Source: Acidimicrobiia bacterium (lineage in GTDB: Bacteria > Actinomycetota > Acidimicrobiia > Acidimicrobiales > Aldehydirespiratoraceae). Taken from it: a DNA stretch of 41,527 nucleotides. This document shows positions 7,187-15,900 of this stretch, piece after piece. Location: positions 1 to 41,527 of the forward strand of contig JAHQYN010000018.1 of NCBI GenBank assembly GCA_024421085.1, in the 5' to 3' direction. The notes beneath the pieces are model-generated. The model saw only the letters and a list, made by a program, of their open reading frames with translations. It did not search any database and had not been told where the DNA came from. Both the position numbers and the translations under genes were made by a program. Positions within the stretch are counted from its first letter, which is position 1. Each line of letters opens with the position of its first letter.

Positions 7187-8587
7187 ATGGCCGTGCGCTA
7201 CGGCAGTTCCCGCGGCAGAGCGCCGGAACTGGGATTCGCCGACGTCCTCCTCACCGGCTTGGCACCCGACGGTGGACTGTTCCTGCCGACCGATTGGCCG
7301 ACCCTGCCTGCGCACACGGTTTCGACGTCGTCATCGTATGTGGATTTGGCCGCTGAGGTGATTCAGCCGTTCGTTGGCGGCGCGCTCAGCCGTGTTGACC
7401 TCCAGTCGATTCTGGAGGACGCATACGCCTCGTTCGACCATCCCGACGTGTGCCCCCTAGTGCAGCTCGACGACGGGCATCACCTCATGGAGTTGTTCCA
7501 CGGACCGACCCTGGCGTTCAAGGACATCGCCCTGCAGGTGGTGGGCAGGCTGTTCGACCACGAACTCAAGTGCCGCCGGCAACGGGTGATGATCGTCGGC
7601 GCGACCTCCGGCGACACCGGCTCAGCCGCGATGGAGGCAGTGCGCGGCAGCGAGCAAGTCGACATCGTGGTGCTGTTCCCCCACGGCCGGACCACAGAGG
7701 TCCAACGCCGCCAGATGACCACCCTGAAAGACCCCAACGTCCATGCGGTGGCGGTCCAGGGAACATTCGACGACTGCCAGGACCTGGTCAAAGCGATGTT
7801 CGGCGACGAACCCTTCCGCGAGCGCCACAGTCTGGCTGCGGTCAATTCGATCAACTGGGCTCGGGTGATGGTTCAGATCGTCTACTACGTGTGGGCGGTC
7901 CAGCGACTCGGCCGTGGTGTGCAGGCAACTACTTTCTGTGTTCCCACAGGCAACTTCGGAAACGTCTTCTCGGGTCATGTGGCGGCGCGGATGGGCTTGA
8001 ACGTTGACCGATTCCTGATCGCATCGAACCGCAACGACATACTCTCGCGCCTCATCGAGACGGGAGAGATGCGCGCGGAGGAAGTGGTGCCGACCCTGTC
8101 GCCGAGCATGGACATTCAGATCTCCTCGAACCTCGAGCGCCTGCTGTATGAACTGCTCGACGGCAACGGTGCAGCCACCGCCGAGCTGATCGCCGGGTTC
8201 CGCGACCACGGCCGTGCCGCGCTCACCCCGGCGCAGCATCAGCGCCTGACAGCCGCCTTCTCCGGTGACCGTATCGACGACTCGGAGACCCTGGCGATCA
8301 TCAGCGAGGTCTACGACAGCCATGGCATGCTGGTCGACCCACACACCGCGGTGGGTATCGGGGTGGCCCAGCGCCATCGCCGAGCCGGCGAGCATGTCGT
8401 GTCGCTGGCCACGGCGCACCCGGCCAAGTTCGGTGACGCGGTGGAGCAGGCGACAGGAGTGCGCCCCGAATTGCCTCCCCACCTAGCCGACATCTTCGAT
8501 AGCCGCGAAGATTATGCGGTGCTTCCCAACGACCTTGCGACCGTCGAGGCCTTTATTGACGGGCTCAGCGTGCGCGGTCTCGGCTGA
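7187..8587 (+). CDS. thrC: Threonine synthase
   Basis: A PLP enzyme converting O-phosphohomoserine to threonine. The N-terminus (RYGSSRGRAPELGFADVLLTGLAPDGGLFLP) and the PLP-lysine segment HGPTLAFKDIALQ (Lys about 112) mark the longer, E. coli-like class of ThrC, as does the phosphate-binding GATSGDTGSAA. At 466 aa it is full length. The last codons, GGG CTC AGC GTG CGC GGT CTC GGC TGA, belong to the repeat unit that fills the gap before thrB, so the end of the gene is itself the first repeat copy. Confidence 0.97.
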   Translation: MAVRYGSSRGRAPELGFADVLLTGLAPDGGLFLPTDWPTLPAHTVSTSSSYVDLAAEVIQPFVGGALSRVDLQSILEDAYASFDHPDVCPLVQLDDGHHLMELFHGPTLAFKDIALQVVGRLFDHELKCRRQRVMIVGATSGDTGSAAMEAVRGSEQVDIVVLFPHGRTTEVQRRQMTTLKDPNVHAVAVQGTFDDCQDLVKAMFGDEPFRERHSLAAVNSINWARVMVQIVYYVWAVQRLGRGVQATTFCVPTGNFGNVFSGHVAARMGLNVDRFLIASNRNDILSRLIETGEMRAEEVVPTLSPSMDIQISSNLERLLYELLDGNGAATAELIAGFRDHGRAALTPAQHQRLTAAFSGDRIDDSETLAIISEVYDSHGMLVDPHTAVGIGVAQRHRRAGEHVVSLATAHPAKFGDAVEQATGVRPELPPHLADIFDSREDYAVLPNDLATVEAFIDGLSVRGLG

Positions 8588-8649
8588 TGCGCGGGCTCAG
8601 CGTTGACGGGCTCAGTATTGACGGGCTCAGCGTGCGCGGTCTCGGCTGA
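8587..8649 (+). CDS. Micro-ORF 1 of the thrC-thrB relay (20 aa)
   Basis: The ATG overlaps the thrC stop as TGATG. It encodes MRGLSVDGLSIDGLSVRGLG and ends with TGA that overlaps the next ATG. Whether it is translated is inferred from the overlap geometry. Confidence 0.4.
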   Translation: MRGLSVDGLSIDGLSVRGLG

Positions 8650-8726
8650 TGCGCGGGCTCAGCGTTGACGGGCCCAGTGTTGACGGGCCCAGTGTTGACG
8701 GGCTCAGCGTGCGCGGTCTCGGCTGA
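8649..8726 (+). CDS. Micro-ORF 2 of the thrC-thrB relay (25 aa)
   Basis: It starts on the TGATG that ends micro-ORF 1. Three internal pentapeptide copies have the form VDG(P/L)S. It closes with the same VRGLG-stop as thrC itself. Confidence 0.4.
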   Translation: MRGLSVDGPSVDGPSVDGLSVRGLG

Positions 8727-8803
8727 TGCGCGGGCTCAGCGTTGACGGGCTCAGTATTGACGGGCTCAGTATTGACGGGCTCAGCGTGCGCGGTCTCGGC
8801 TGA
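8726..8803 (+). CDS. Micro-ORF 3 of the thrC-thrB relay (25 aa)
   Basis: Same architecture as micro-ORF 2 but with DGLSI pentapeptides in place of the DGPSV form. It shows that the 15-bp units vary independently while the frame and both TGATG junctions are kept. Confidence 0.4.
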   Translation: MRGLSVDGLSIDGLSIDGLSVRGLG

Positions 8804-8850
8804 TGCGCGGGCTCAGCGTTGACGGGCCCAGTATTGACGGGCTCGGCTGA
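8803..8850 (+). CDS. Micro-ORF 4 of the thrC-thrB relay (15 aa)
   Basis: Encodes MRGLSVDGPSIDGLG. It lacks the VR codons present in the other blocks and ends in TGA whose last base is the A of the thrB ATG. Confidence 0.4.
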   Translation: MRGLSVDGPSIDGLG

Positions 8851-9668
8851 TGCGCGTTCGGGTGCCGGGTTCCTCGGCCAATCTGGGTCCGGGGTTCGAT
8901 GCGCTGGCGCTTGCCGTCGACCGCTACTACGAACTCACCGACGAGCCCCTAGAGGGGTTCGAGCCGGTCGGCACCGATGATCTCGTCTGGACCGCGCTGA
9001 AACGCACCGGTGCCTCCTTCGGGCGGTTGTGGTCGCGCAGCGAGCTGCCGATAGCGCGGGGGATGGGCTCGAGCGCGGCCGCCTGTGTCGGGGCCGCGTA
9101 CCTCGGCTTCCGCAACGACGGACTGGACCACACCGCCGCGCGCCATGCCGCGTTCACGGTCGCCGATGAGATCGAGGGCCATCCCGACAACGCCGCGGCT
9201 TCGGCATACGGCGGGTTGAACCTTGCGGTCGGCGGCCGGATCCATACTGATGTTCCGTGCTTGGCGCCCGGTCAGTTCTACATGTGGATTCCGGCGAGCG
9301 TGTCGTTCACAGCCTCAGCCCGCGCGGTTCTTCCCGAGGCGCTTGACATTGTTGATGTGGTAACCCAGGCCGCTTCTTGCGCGGCGGTCTATGCCGGGCT
9401 GTTGAACGGGTCGTGGGATCTCATCGCGGGCGCCAACGGAGACCAGATACATGAGACGGCCCGGTTGAGCCTGCTGCCCGACTCAGCGGAAGTGGTGAGC
9501 AGGCTTCGGGCCGCCGGGCATGCGGCGTGGCTGAGCGGGTCCGGCCCCAGCGTCGGCGCGCTCATCGAGTCGGGCGGCGAGCAGATGCGCCCCGAACCCA
9601 CCGGCGACTGGGTGGCCCTCGGAGTCGACACCACCGGCTGCGTTGAGGTGAAGGCCTTGGGCGGATGA
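8850..9668 (+). CDS. thrB: Homoserine kinase
   Basis: A GHMP-family kinase that phosphorylates homoserine to O-phosphohomoserine, the substrate of ThrC. The N-terminus MRVRVPGSSANLGPGFDALALAV is the conserved GHMP motif 1 of ThrB. The ATP loop is RGMGSSAAACVGAAYLG (about residues 68-84), and the C-terminal motif 3 is AAWLSGSGPSVGALI. At 272 aa it is slightly short but complete. There is no Shine-Dalgarno site of its own. The start codon is entered through the TGATG overlap from micro-ORF 4, so expression probably depends on re-initiating ribosomes. The stop overlaps the drmD start. Confidence 0.96.
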   Translation: MRVRVPGSSANLGPGFDALALAVDRYYELTDEPLEGFEPVGTDDLVWTALKRTGASFGRLWSRSELPIARGMGSSAAACVGAAYLGFRNDGLDHTAARHAAFTVADEIEGHPDNAAASAYGGLNLAVGGRIHTDVPCLAPGQFYMWIPASVSFTASARAVLPEALDIVDVVTQAASCAAVYAGLLNGSWDLIAGANGDQIHETARLSLLPDSAEVVSRLRAAGHAAWLSGSGPSVGALIESGGEQMRPEPTGDWVALGVDTTGCVEVKALGG

Positions 9669-12600
9669 CAACTGCCACCTCCGCGCTGCTGCCTGAGCGC
9701 CTACCTGGGGTCGGGGAGTTGGTGCAAGTGCGGTCGCGGCGCTGGATCGCGGAGGGGGTGACTGAGTCGGGCGTGCCCGGCGAGTCGGCAAGCGTCCTGC
9801 TGGCTTGTGTGGACGACGACAACCAAGGCCAAGCACTGGAGGTGCTATGGGATTGCGAGCCGGATCGTTGGATTCTCAGTGACGAAGGATGGGCCGACTT
9901 GGCATCCAAGGGGCTCGATTCGCCGCGTTTGTTCGCGGCCTACCTCCACACACTTCGATGGAACTGCACCACGGCCACCGACTCACGGCTGTTCCAGGCA
10001 CCGTTTCGAGCGGGCATCACCATCGACGCATACCAGATGGAGCCTCTGCGCAAAGCGCTGACGCTGCCTCGAGTGAATCTGCTCATCGCCGACGACACCG
10101 GTCTAGGCAAGACCATCGAGGCCGGCCTGATCGCCCGCGAACTGCTGTTACGCCGCAAGGCCAGGTCCATAGTGGTGGCTGCGCCGCCGTCGATGCTGGA
10201 GCAGTGGCGGAGCGAGATGGAGGAGCGCTTCGGCCTCGTGTTCGAGATCCTCGACCGCGCCTACGTGTCGCGGATGCGCCGTGAGCGGGGCTTCGGTGTC
10301 AATCCTTGGCGCACCCACAGCCGGTTCCTGGTGTCTCACAACCTGCTGATCGACCCGGCGTACACCGACCCGATGCGGGAGTGGCTCGGTGAGGCGCGGG
10401 CCGGGAGCCTGCTGATCCTCGACGAGGCGCACCATGCGGCGCCGTCATCGGGGGGCCGCTATGGAATCGAGACCAAGATCACGAGGGCCGTGCGCGATTT
10501 GGCCCACCGCTTTGGGCATCGGCTGTTCCTGTCAGCCACCCCCCACAACGGCCACTCCAACAGCTTCTCCACGCTGCTGGAGTTGCTCGACCCGTACCGG
10601 TTCACCCGCGGCGTGAAGGTGCGGCCCAAGACCGACCTCGAGCCGGTGATGGTGCGGCGCATCAAGGAGGATCTTCGCGAGATCCAGGGCGGCTTCCCCA
10701 AACGCAACGTGGTGCCGGTCGAGATCGCCGGTCTGCCCGACGACGCCCCGGAACTGGTCCTGTCGAGGTTGCTCGACGAATACCGCACAGCGCGCGAGCA
10801 GCGCTACGCGTCGGAGCCGACCCGGGTGCGCTTCGCCTCCGGGCTGATGGTCGTCGGTCTGCAACAGCGTCTGCTGTCCTCGGTCGAGGCCTTCGCTCGC
10901 AGCCTCAAGGTCCACCGCGAGACCGTTCAGCGCCACTGGGACAAAGCCCGTGGATCCACCCGTGATCAGCCTTCCGGTTCGCACATCCCGGACGTGAGAG
11001 ACACCGCCGACGATCGGACACCCGGCTTCCTTCGACCTCCGGATGCCGACGACGAGCGAAGCGACTGGACGGCGGACGAGGTCGAGGCCGAAGAGGAGGC
11101 CCAGATCTCGTTGATCGACGCCGCGTCCGACCCGGTCGCCGCCCCCGAGGCGGTGGCCTGGGCCAACGAGCAGCGGCTCCTCGACCAGATGCAGAAGATC
11201 GCGGAGGACACGCGGCACATTCCCGACGCCAAGACGCTCTGGCTCATCGACTGGATCCGCGAGAACCAGGGCCCGGCCCTGCCCGCCCTCGGCCCCCCGC
11301 CCGAGTGGACGGATCGGCGAGTCCTGATCTTCACCGAGAACCGTGAGGGCACTAAGCGCTACCTCAAGTCGATCCTCGAGCAGGCCATCGAGAGCAGCCA
11401 TCGGGCTGACGAGCGCATCGAGATCATCGACGGGCTCACCGGCCGGGCCCGCCGCCGCGAAGTGCAGCGCCGCTTCAACGCCGATCCCGCCAGTGAGCCA
11501 CTGCGCATCCTGATCGCCACCGACGCCGCCCGGGAGGGCCTGAACCTGCAGGCCCACTGCTCGGACCTGTTCCATTTCGATCTGCCTTGGAATCCGGGCC
11601 GCATCGAGCAGCGCAACGGTCGGATTGACCGCAAGCTCCAGCCTGCAGCCGTCGTCAACTGCCACTACTTCGTGCTGCCCCAGCGGGTCGAGGACCGGGT
11701 GCTGGAGGTGCTGGTCACCAAGACCGAGACGATCAAACGCGAGCTGGGCAGCCTCTCGCAGGTCATCGACGATTCAGTGGAGCGGAGGATGCTGTCAGGA
11801 GGAATCCGCCACCGTGACGCCGAAGCGCTCCGTGGCGAGATCGAGGCAGAGTCGCTGGAGGACAGTCGGAGACGAACCACCGAGGAGGAGCTTGAACAGG
11901 CACGTGACCGTTCCCAGGAGTTGAGAGGCCAAATCGAGAAGTGCCAGGACCTTCTGGATAGATCCCAGCGCTGGGCGGGGTTCTCGCCTGGACCATTCCG
12001 CGACGCCATCGACTGCTCGCTGAGCCTTCTGGGCGCTCCGCCGCTGGTGGAAGAAACCGACGATGAGGGCCGCAGGGTATGGACGTTCCCGCCGCTGGAG
12101 CAGCGCGCCGCCACCGATCCGAGTTGGACATCGACGCTCGACTCGCTCAGGGCGCCGCGCAAGCTTGACCAGAAGGTGCCCGAGTGGCGCCGCGATGCGC
12201 CGATTCGCCCCGTCGTGTTCGAGGACGCGGGACGCCTCGACGAAGAGACGGTTCACCTGCATTTGGAGCAGCGGGTGGCGCAACGTCTGCTTTCCCGCTT
12301 CAGGGCGCAGGGCTTCATCCATCACGACCTGTCGCGGGCCTGTCTCGCCCAGTCGAGGGACGCGATCCCCCGGGTGATCCTGCTGGGGCGCCTGTCTCTC
12401 TACGGCCGGGGTGCCGAGCGGCTCCACGAGGAGATCGTGCCGGTGGCGGCCCGCTGGCGCGACCCAGCGAGCCGCGACGGGCCGTTGCGGGCCTACGCCC
12501 GGGACGCGGAGACACGGACGATGGATTTGCTGGAGGTTTCGCTCAACGGCCGCGGGCGTGCCCCCAGCGAGGTCATCCAGCGCCGCCTGATGGATGCAGC

Positions 12601-12994
12601 TGTGAGAGACATCAAGGACCTGCGTCCCCAGCTCGAGCCGAGAGCCGCCGAACACGCCGAAACCGCGAAGCGCAGCCTCGCCCAGCGCGGCGAGCGAGAG
12701 GAACGTGCGCTGCGCGACACTCTTGAGAGGCACCGCGGCCAGGTGGAGGCCGAACTCGCAAGCCATCAGCGCGACTACACGCAGCTCCTGTTGGACTTCC
12801 AGGGCCAGGATGCCCATCAGCTTCAAGAGGACACGCGCCAACTTGATGCCAACATGCGGCACTGGCGCACGCGGCTTGAGCAGTTCGAGCAGGACTTGGA
12901 GCGTGAGCCAGCCCGTGTGCGCGAGTTCTACGAGGTGAGGGTGCAGCGAGTCGAGCCCGTTGGTCTGGTTTACCTGTGGCCGGAGACGAACTGA
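9665..12994 (+). CDS. drmD: DISARM class 1 SNF2-like helicase DrmD
   Basis: A 1109-aa superfamily 2 ATPase of the SNF2/RapA type. Walker A is ADDTGLGKTIEAGLIARELL (near residue 140), the DEAH box LILDEAHHAAP (near 252), and motif III LFLSATPHNGHSNSF. A charged insert separates this from the second RecA lobe, with LIFTENREGTKRYL, ATDAAREGLNLQAHC and motif VI RIEQRNGRIDR (near 645). A long coiled, Glu/Arg-rich C-terminal region follows. In DISARM the helicase DrmD defines class 1 together with drmMI. The ATG overlaps the thrB stop (ATGA), so the gene is coupled to the threonine operon. Its own stop overlaps the drmMI start. Confidence 0.9.
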   Translation: MTTATSALLPERLPGVGELVQVRSRRWIAEGVTESGVPGESASVLLACVDDDNQGQALEVLWDCEPDRWILSDEGWADLASKGLDSPRLFAAYLHTLRWNCTTATDSRLFQAPFRAGITIDAYQMEPLRKALTLPRVNLLIADDTGLGKTIEAGLIARELLLRRKARSIVVAAPPSMLEQWRSEMEERFGLVFEILDRAYVSRMRRERGFGVNPWRTHSRFLVSHNLLIDPAYTDPMREWLGEARAGSLLILDEAHHAAPSSGGRYGIETKITRAVRDLAHRFGHRLFLSATPHNGHSNSFSTLLELLDPYRFTRGVKVRPKTDLEPVMVRRIKEDLREIQGGFPKRNVVPVEIAGLPDDAPELVLSRLLDEYRTAREQRYASEPTRVRFASGLMVVGLQQRLLSSVEAFARSLKVHRETVQRHWDKARGSTRDQPSGSHIPDVRDTADDRTPGFLRPPDADDERSDWTADEVEAEEEAQISLIDAASDPVAAPEAVAWANEQRLLDQMQKIAEDTRHIPDAKTLWLIDWIRENQGPALPALGPPPEWTDRRVLIFTENREGTKRYLKSILEQAIESSHRADERIEIIDGLTGRARRREVQRRFNADPASEPLRILIATDAAREGLNLQAHCSDLFHFDLPWNPGRIEQRNGRIDRKLQPAAVVNCHYFVLPQRVEDRVLEVLVTKTETIKRELGSLSQVIDDSVERRMLSGGIRHRDAEALRGEIEAESLEDSRRRTTEEELEQARDRSQELRGQIEKCQDLLDRSQRWAGFSPGPFRDAIDCSLSLLGAPPLVEETDDEGRRVWTFPPLEQRAATDPSWTSTLDSLRAPRKLDQKVPEWRRDAPIRPVVFEDAGRLDEETVHLHLEQRVAQRLLSRFRAQGFIHHDLSRACLAQSRDAIPRVILLGRLSLYGRGAERLHEEIVPVAARWRDPASRDGPLRAYARDAETRTMDLLEVSLNGRGRAPSEVIQRRLMDAAVRDIKDLRPQLEPRAAEHAETAKRSLAQRGEREERALRDTLERHRGQVEAELASHQRDYTQLLLDFQGQDAHQLQEDTRQLDANMRHWRTRLEQFEQDLEREPARVREFYEVRVQRVEPVGLVYLWPETN

Positions 12995-15900
12995 TGGCGA
13001 GACTCGACCCGCATGTCGCGGCCCACCTGGAGTGGATCGGGTTCGTCCGACCCACTGGCCTCGTTGTGTCGGCACCCGCACTGGTGCGTGCTGGTGTGAT
13101 CCTGAACCGCCACGACACCGAGGGCCAGCGACTGCTGCGCGCTTGGGACGAGGACACCGATGCTAGAACTCCGACAGATCGGGCATCGGGACTGGCAGAA
13201 TTCCGAGGGTTCGCGGAGACGGTGCTGCGCTGGAGCTTCTCGCCAAAGGGATATGGGGGCACTCCGGATTCTCCCGTCCCGCCCGATCTGGAAATCGGAC
13301 TGCCCGAGTCCGGTGGCGTTTTCCGCCCCGACTTCGCAGTCCGGACTGAACCGCTGCGAGTCCCGCCGAACGAACGCGGAGAACGAACGTCGACTTGGCA
13401 GCTGCTGGTCAGCGTCATTGATCCCGCTGAGGGCTTCGACCACAGCACTGCAGGCGGCTTGGAACTATCGGCTCACGGGCGCATGGAGAGGCTGCTGCGC
13501 CACACCGGTGTCCCGGCCGGGCTGATCTTCAACGGCACCGCGCTTCGACTCGTTTCGGCACCAACCGGCGAGAACTCGGGTTGGTTGGACTTCCATTTGG
13601 CCGACATGCTCCAGGCCGCCGGCCGTCCGATCTGCTCGGCTATGCGGGAACTGCTCGGACAGACCCGCCTGTTGTCCGTACCGGCTGATAAACGGCTCGC
13701 GGCGCTGCTGCACGACAGCCGCAAGTTCCAAAACGAGGTCAGCGAGCGCCTAGCCCAACAGGTGCTCCACGCCCTCTATGAGTTGCTGCGCGGCTTCCAG
13801 GCCGCGCACGACACGTCCGGAGGCGAGCTGCTCGGCCGCCAGCTCATCGACGATTCCGACAAGATCTACCAGGGTCTGCTCACCGTGGTTCTACGCCTCG
13901 TGTTCCTGCTGTATGCAGAGGAGCGTGACATGTTGCCCCAGGACGAGATCTTCTTGGGATCGTATGCGGTATCGGGCCTCTACGAGCGCTTGCGAGAGGA
14001 CGCGGCCATCTACCCCGACACGATGGACCAGCGCTACGGTGCCTATGCACAGTTGCTCGCGCTGTGGCGCATGGTCCACGACGGTGCCCGCGGTCCACAG
14101 ATGAGCCTGTCACCCCGGCACGGTGACCTGTTCCACCCCGACCGCTACCCGTTCTTGGAGGGCCGCGGCGGGGAACACGTTCGCCAGGTCGGCGAGCGCG
14201 TCGATCCGCCCCTCGTGTCCGACGGCGCGATTCACCGTGTGCTGGAGAAGCTGATCGTGCTCGACGCCGAGCGGATCTCCTACCGGGCGCTGGACGTGGA
14301 GCACATCGGCTCCGTCTACGAGACGATGATGGGCTTCCGCCTGGAAACCGCGACCGGGCGCAGCATCGCCGTCAAGGCCGCCAAGAAGCACGGCGCCCCT
14401 GCCACCGTCAACATCGAGGAACTACTGGCCGAACGCCCGCCCAAGAGGGCCAAGTGGCTCCGAGACCGCACCGACCGCAAGCTCACCGCAAAGGTCAGCA
14501 GAGCCGTGCAGCAGGTCGACCCTCAGGTCGGGGGAACTATCGACGATCTGCACGCCGCCCTCGACTCTGTGATCGACAAGAACGCCACGCCCGATCTCGT
14601 GCCGACGGGAGCGATGGTGCTGCAACCCAGTGAGGAGCGGCGACGCTCAGGCTCCCACTACACGCCCCGCGAACTCACCGAGCCGATCGTGCGCATCGCG
14701 TTGGAGCCCATCTTCAACCGCCTTCGCGAGAAAGCCCAAGGGCCGCCCCAGCCCGAGCAGATCCTCGACCTGAAGGTGTGCGACCCAGCTATGGGTTCCG
14801 GCGCGTTCCTAGTCGAATCCTGCCGCCAACTCGCCGACGCCCTCATTGAATCCTGGCGAGTCAACAACATCGTGCCGGTGATCCCACCCGACGAGAACGA
14901 GGTGATCTTCGCTCGCCGACTTGTTGCCCAGCGTTGCCTCTACGGCGTCGACCGCAATCCCAAGGCTGTCGACCTAGCCAAGCTGTCGCTCTGGCTAACA
15001 ACGCTCGCCAAGGAGCACCCTCTTACGTTCCTCGACCACGCCCTGCGCCACGGCGACTCACTGGTGGGACTGTCGATTCCCCAGATCCAAGCCTTTCACT
15101 GGAAGGGCGACGCCCCTATCTTCGAGGAAGGCTTTGAGGCGCTTCAGGCCCGCGAACACTTGGCTAGAGCTGCCGAACTGCGCCAGCTCATCCGCGAGGC
15201 CGACGACACCGTGGCCGACTGGGAGCTAAGAGATCTCTGGGACGAGGCCCAGACAGAGACTAGGGAGGTACGGCGATTGGGCGACCTCGTGCTGCTCGCC
15301 TTCTTCAAGGGAACTAGGCCGAAGGAGCGTGAACTTCGCCGCAGACAGCTCGCAGAATCTGTCCTCCTCGGTGACACGGAACTGCCGCAGGCCCGGCTAG
15401 CAGAGCTCCGCAACGCCGAACAGCCACTCGTCCCTTTCCACTGGGAGATCGAGTTCCCCGAGGTCTTCGACAGAGACAACCCAGGCTTCGACTCCATAGT
15501 CGGCAACCCGCCATTCCTGGGAGGAAGGAATCTCTCCGCGGCCCAAGGAGAGGTCTACTCAAAGTGGCTACTTGCGACGCATGAGCAGTCGAACGGCGGA
15601 GCAGACCTTGTAGCTCACTTCTTTAGGAGGGCATTCGATCTAATTCGAAGTAGCGGCACCTTCGGACTGATAGCTACGAACACGATCGCTCAAGGGGACA
15701 CACGAACTAGCGGCCTGCGTTGGATATGTCAGAACGATGGGGAAGTGTATTGTGCCCAACGAAGAGTCAAATGGCCAGGCGTCGCAGCAGTAATCATCAG
15801 TATTGTCCATGTCAGCAAGGGATCAGTGATTGCCGCCAAGTGTCTAGACAACACATTCGTTGAGAAGATCACTGCCTTTCTCTTCTATCGAGGTGGACAT

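Larger units (their letters stand above)
8558..8850 (+). repeat. Nested tandem array joining thrC to thrB (15-bp sub-unit, 63/78-bp higher-order unit)
   Basis: The basic unit is 15 bp (attgacgggctcagt and variants with gcgtt or gggcccag), nested in longer blocks that each end in gcgcggtctcggctgatgcgcgggctcag. Block lengths are 63, 78, 78 and 48 bp, all multiples of three. Each block carries the sequence ctcggcTGATGcgcg. That motif is also exactly what the thrC stop/thrB start junction would be if the array were absent. Confidence 0.95.
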
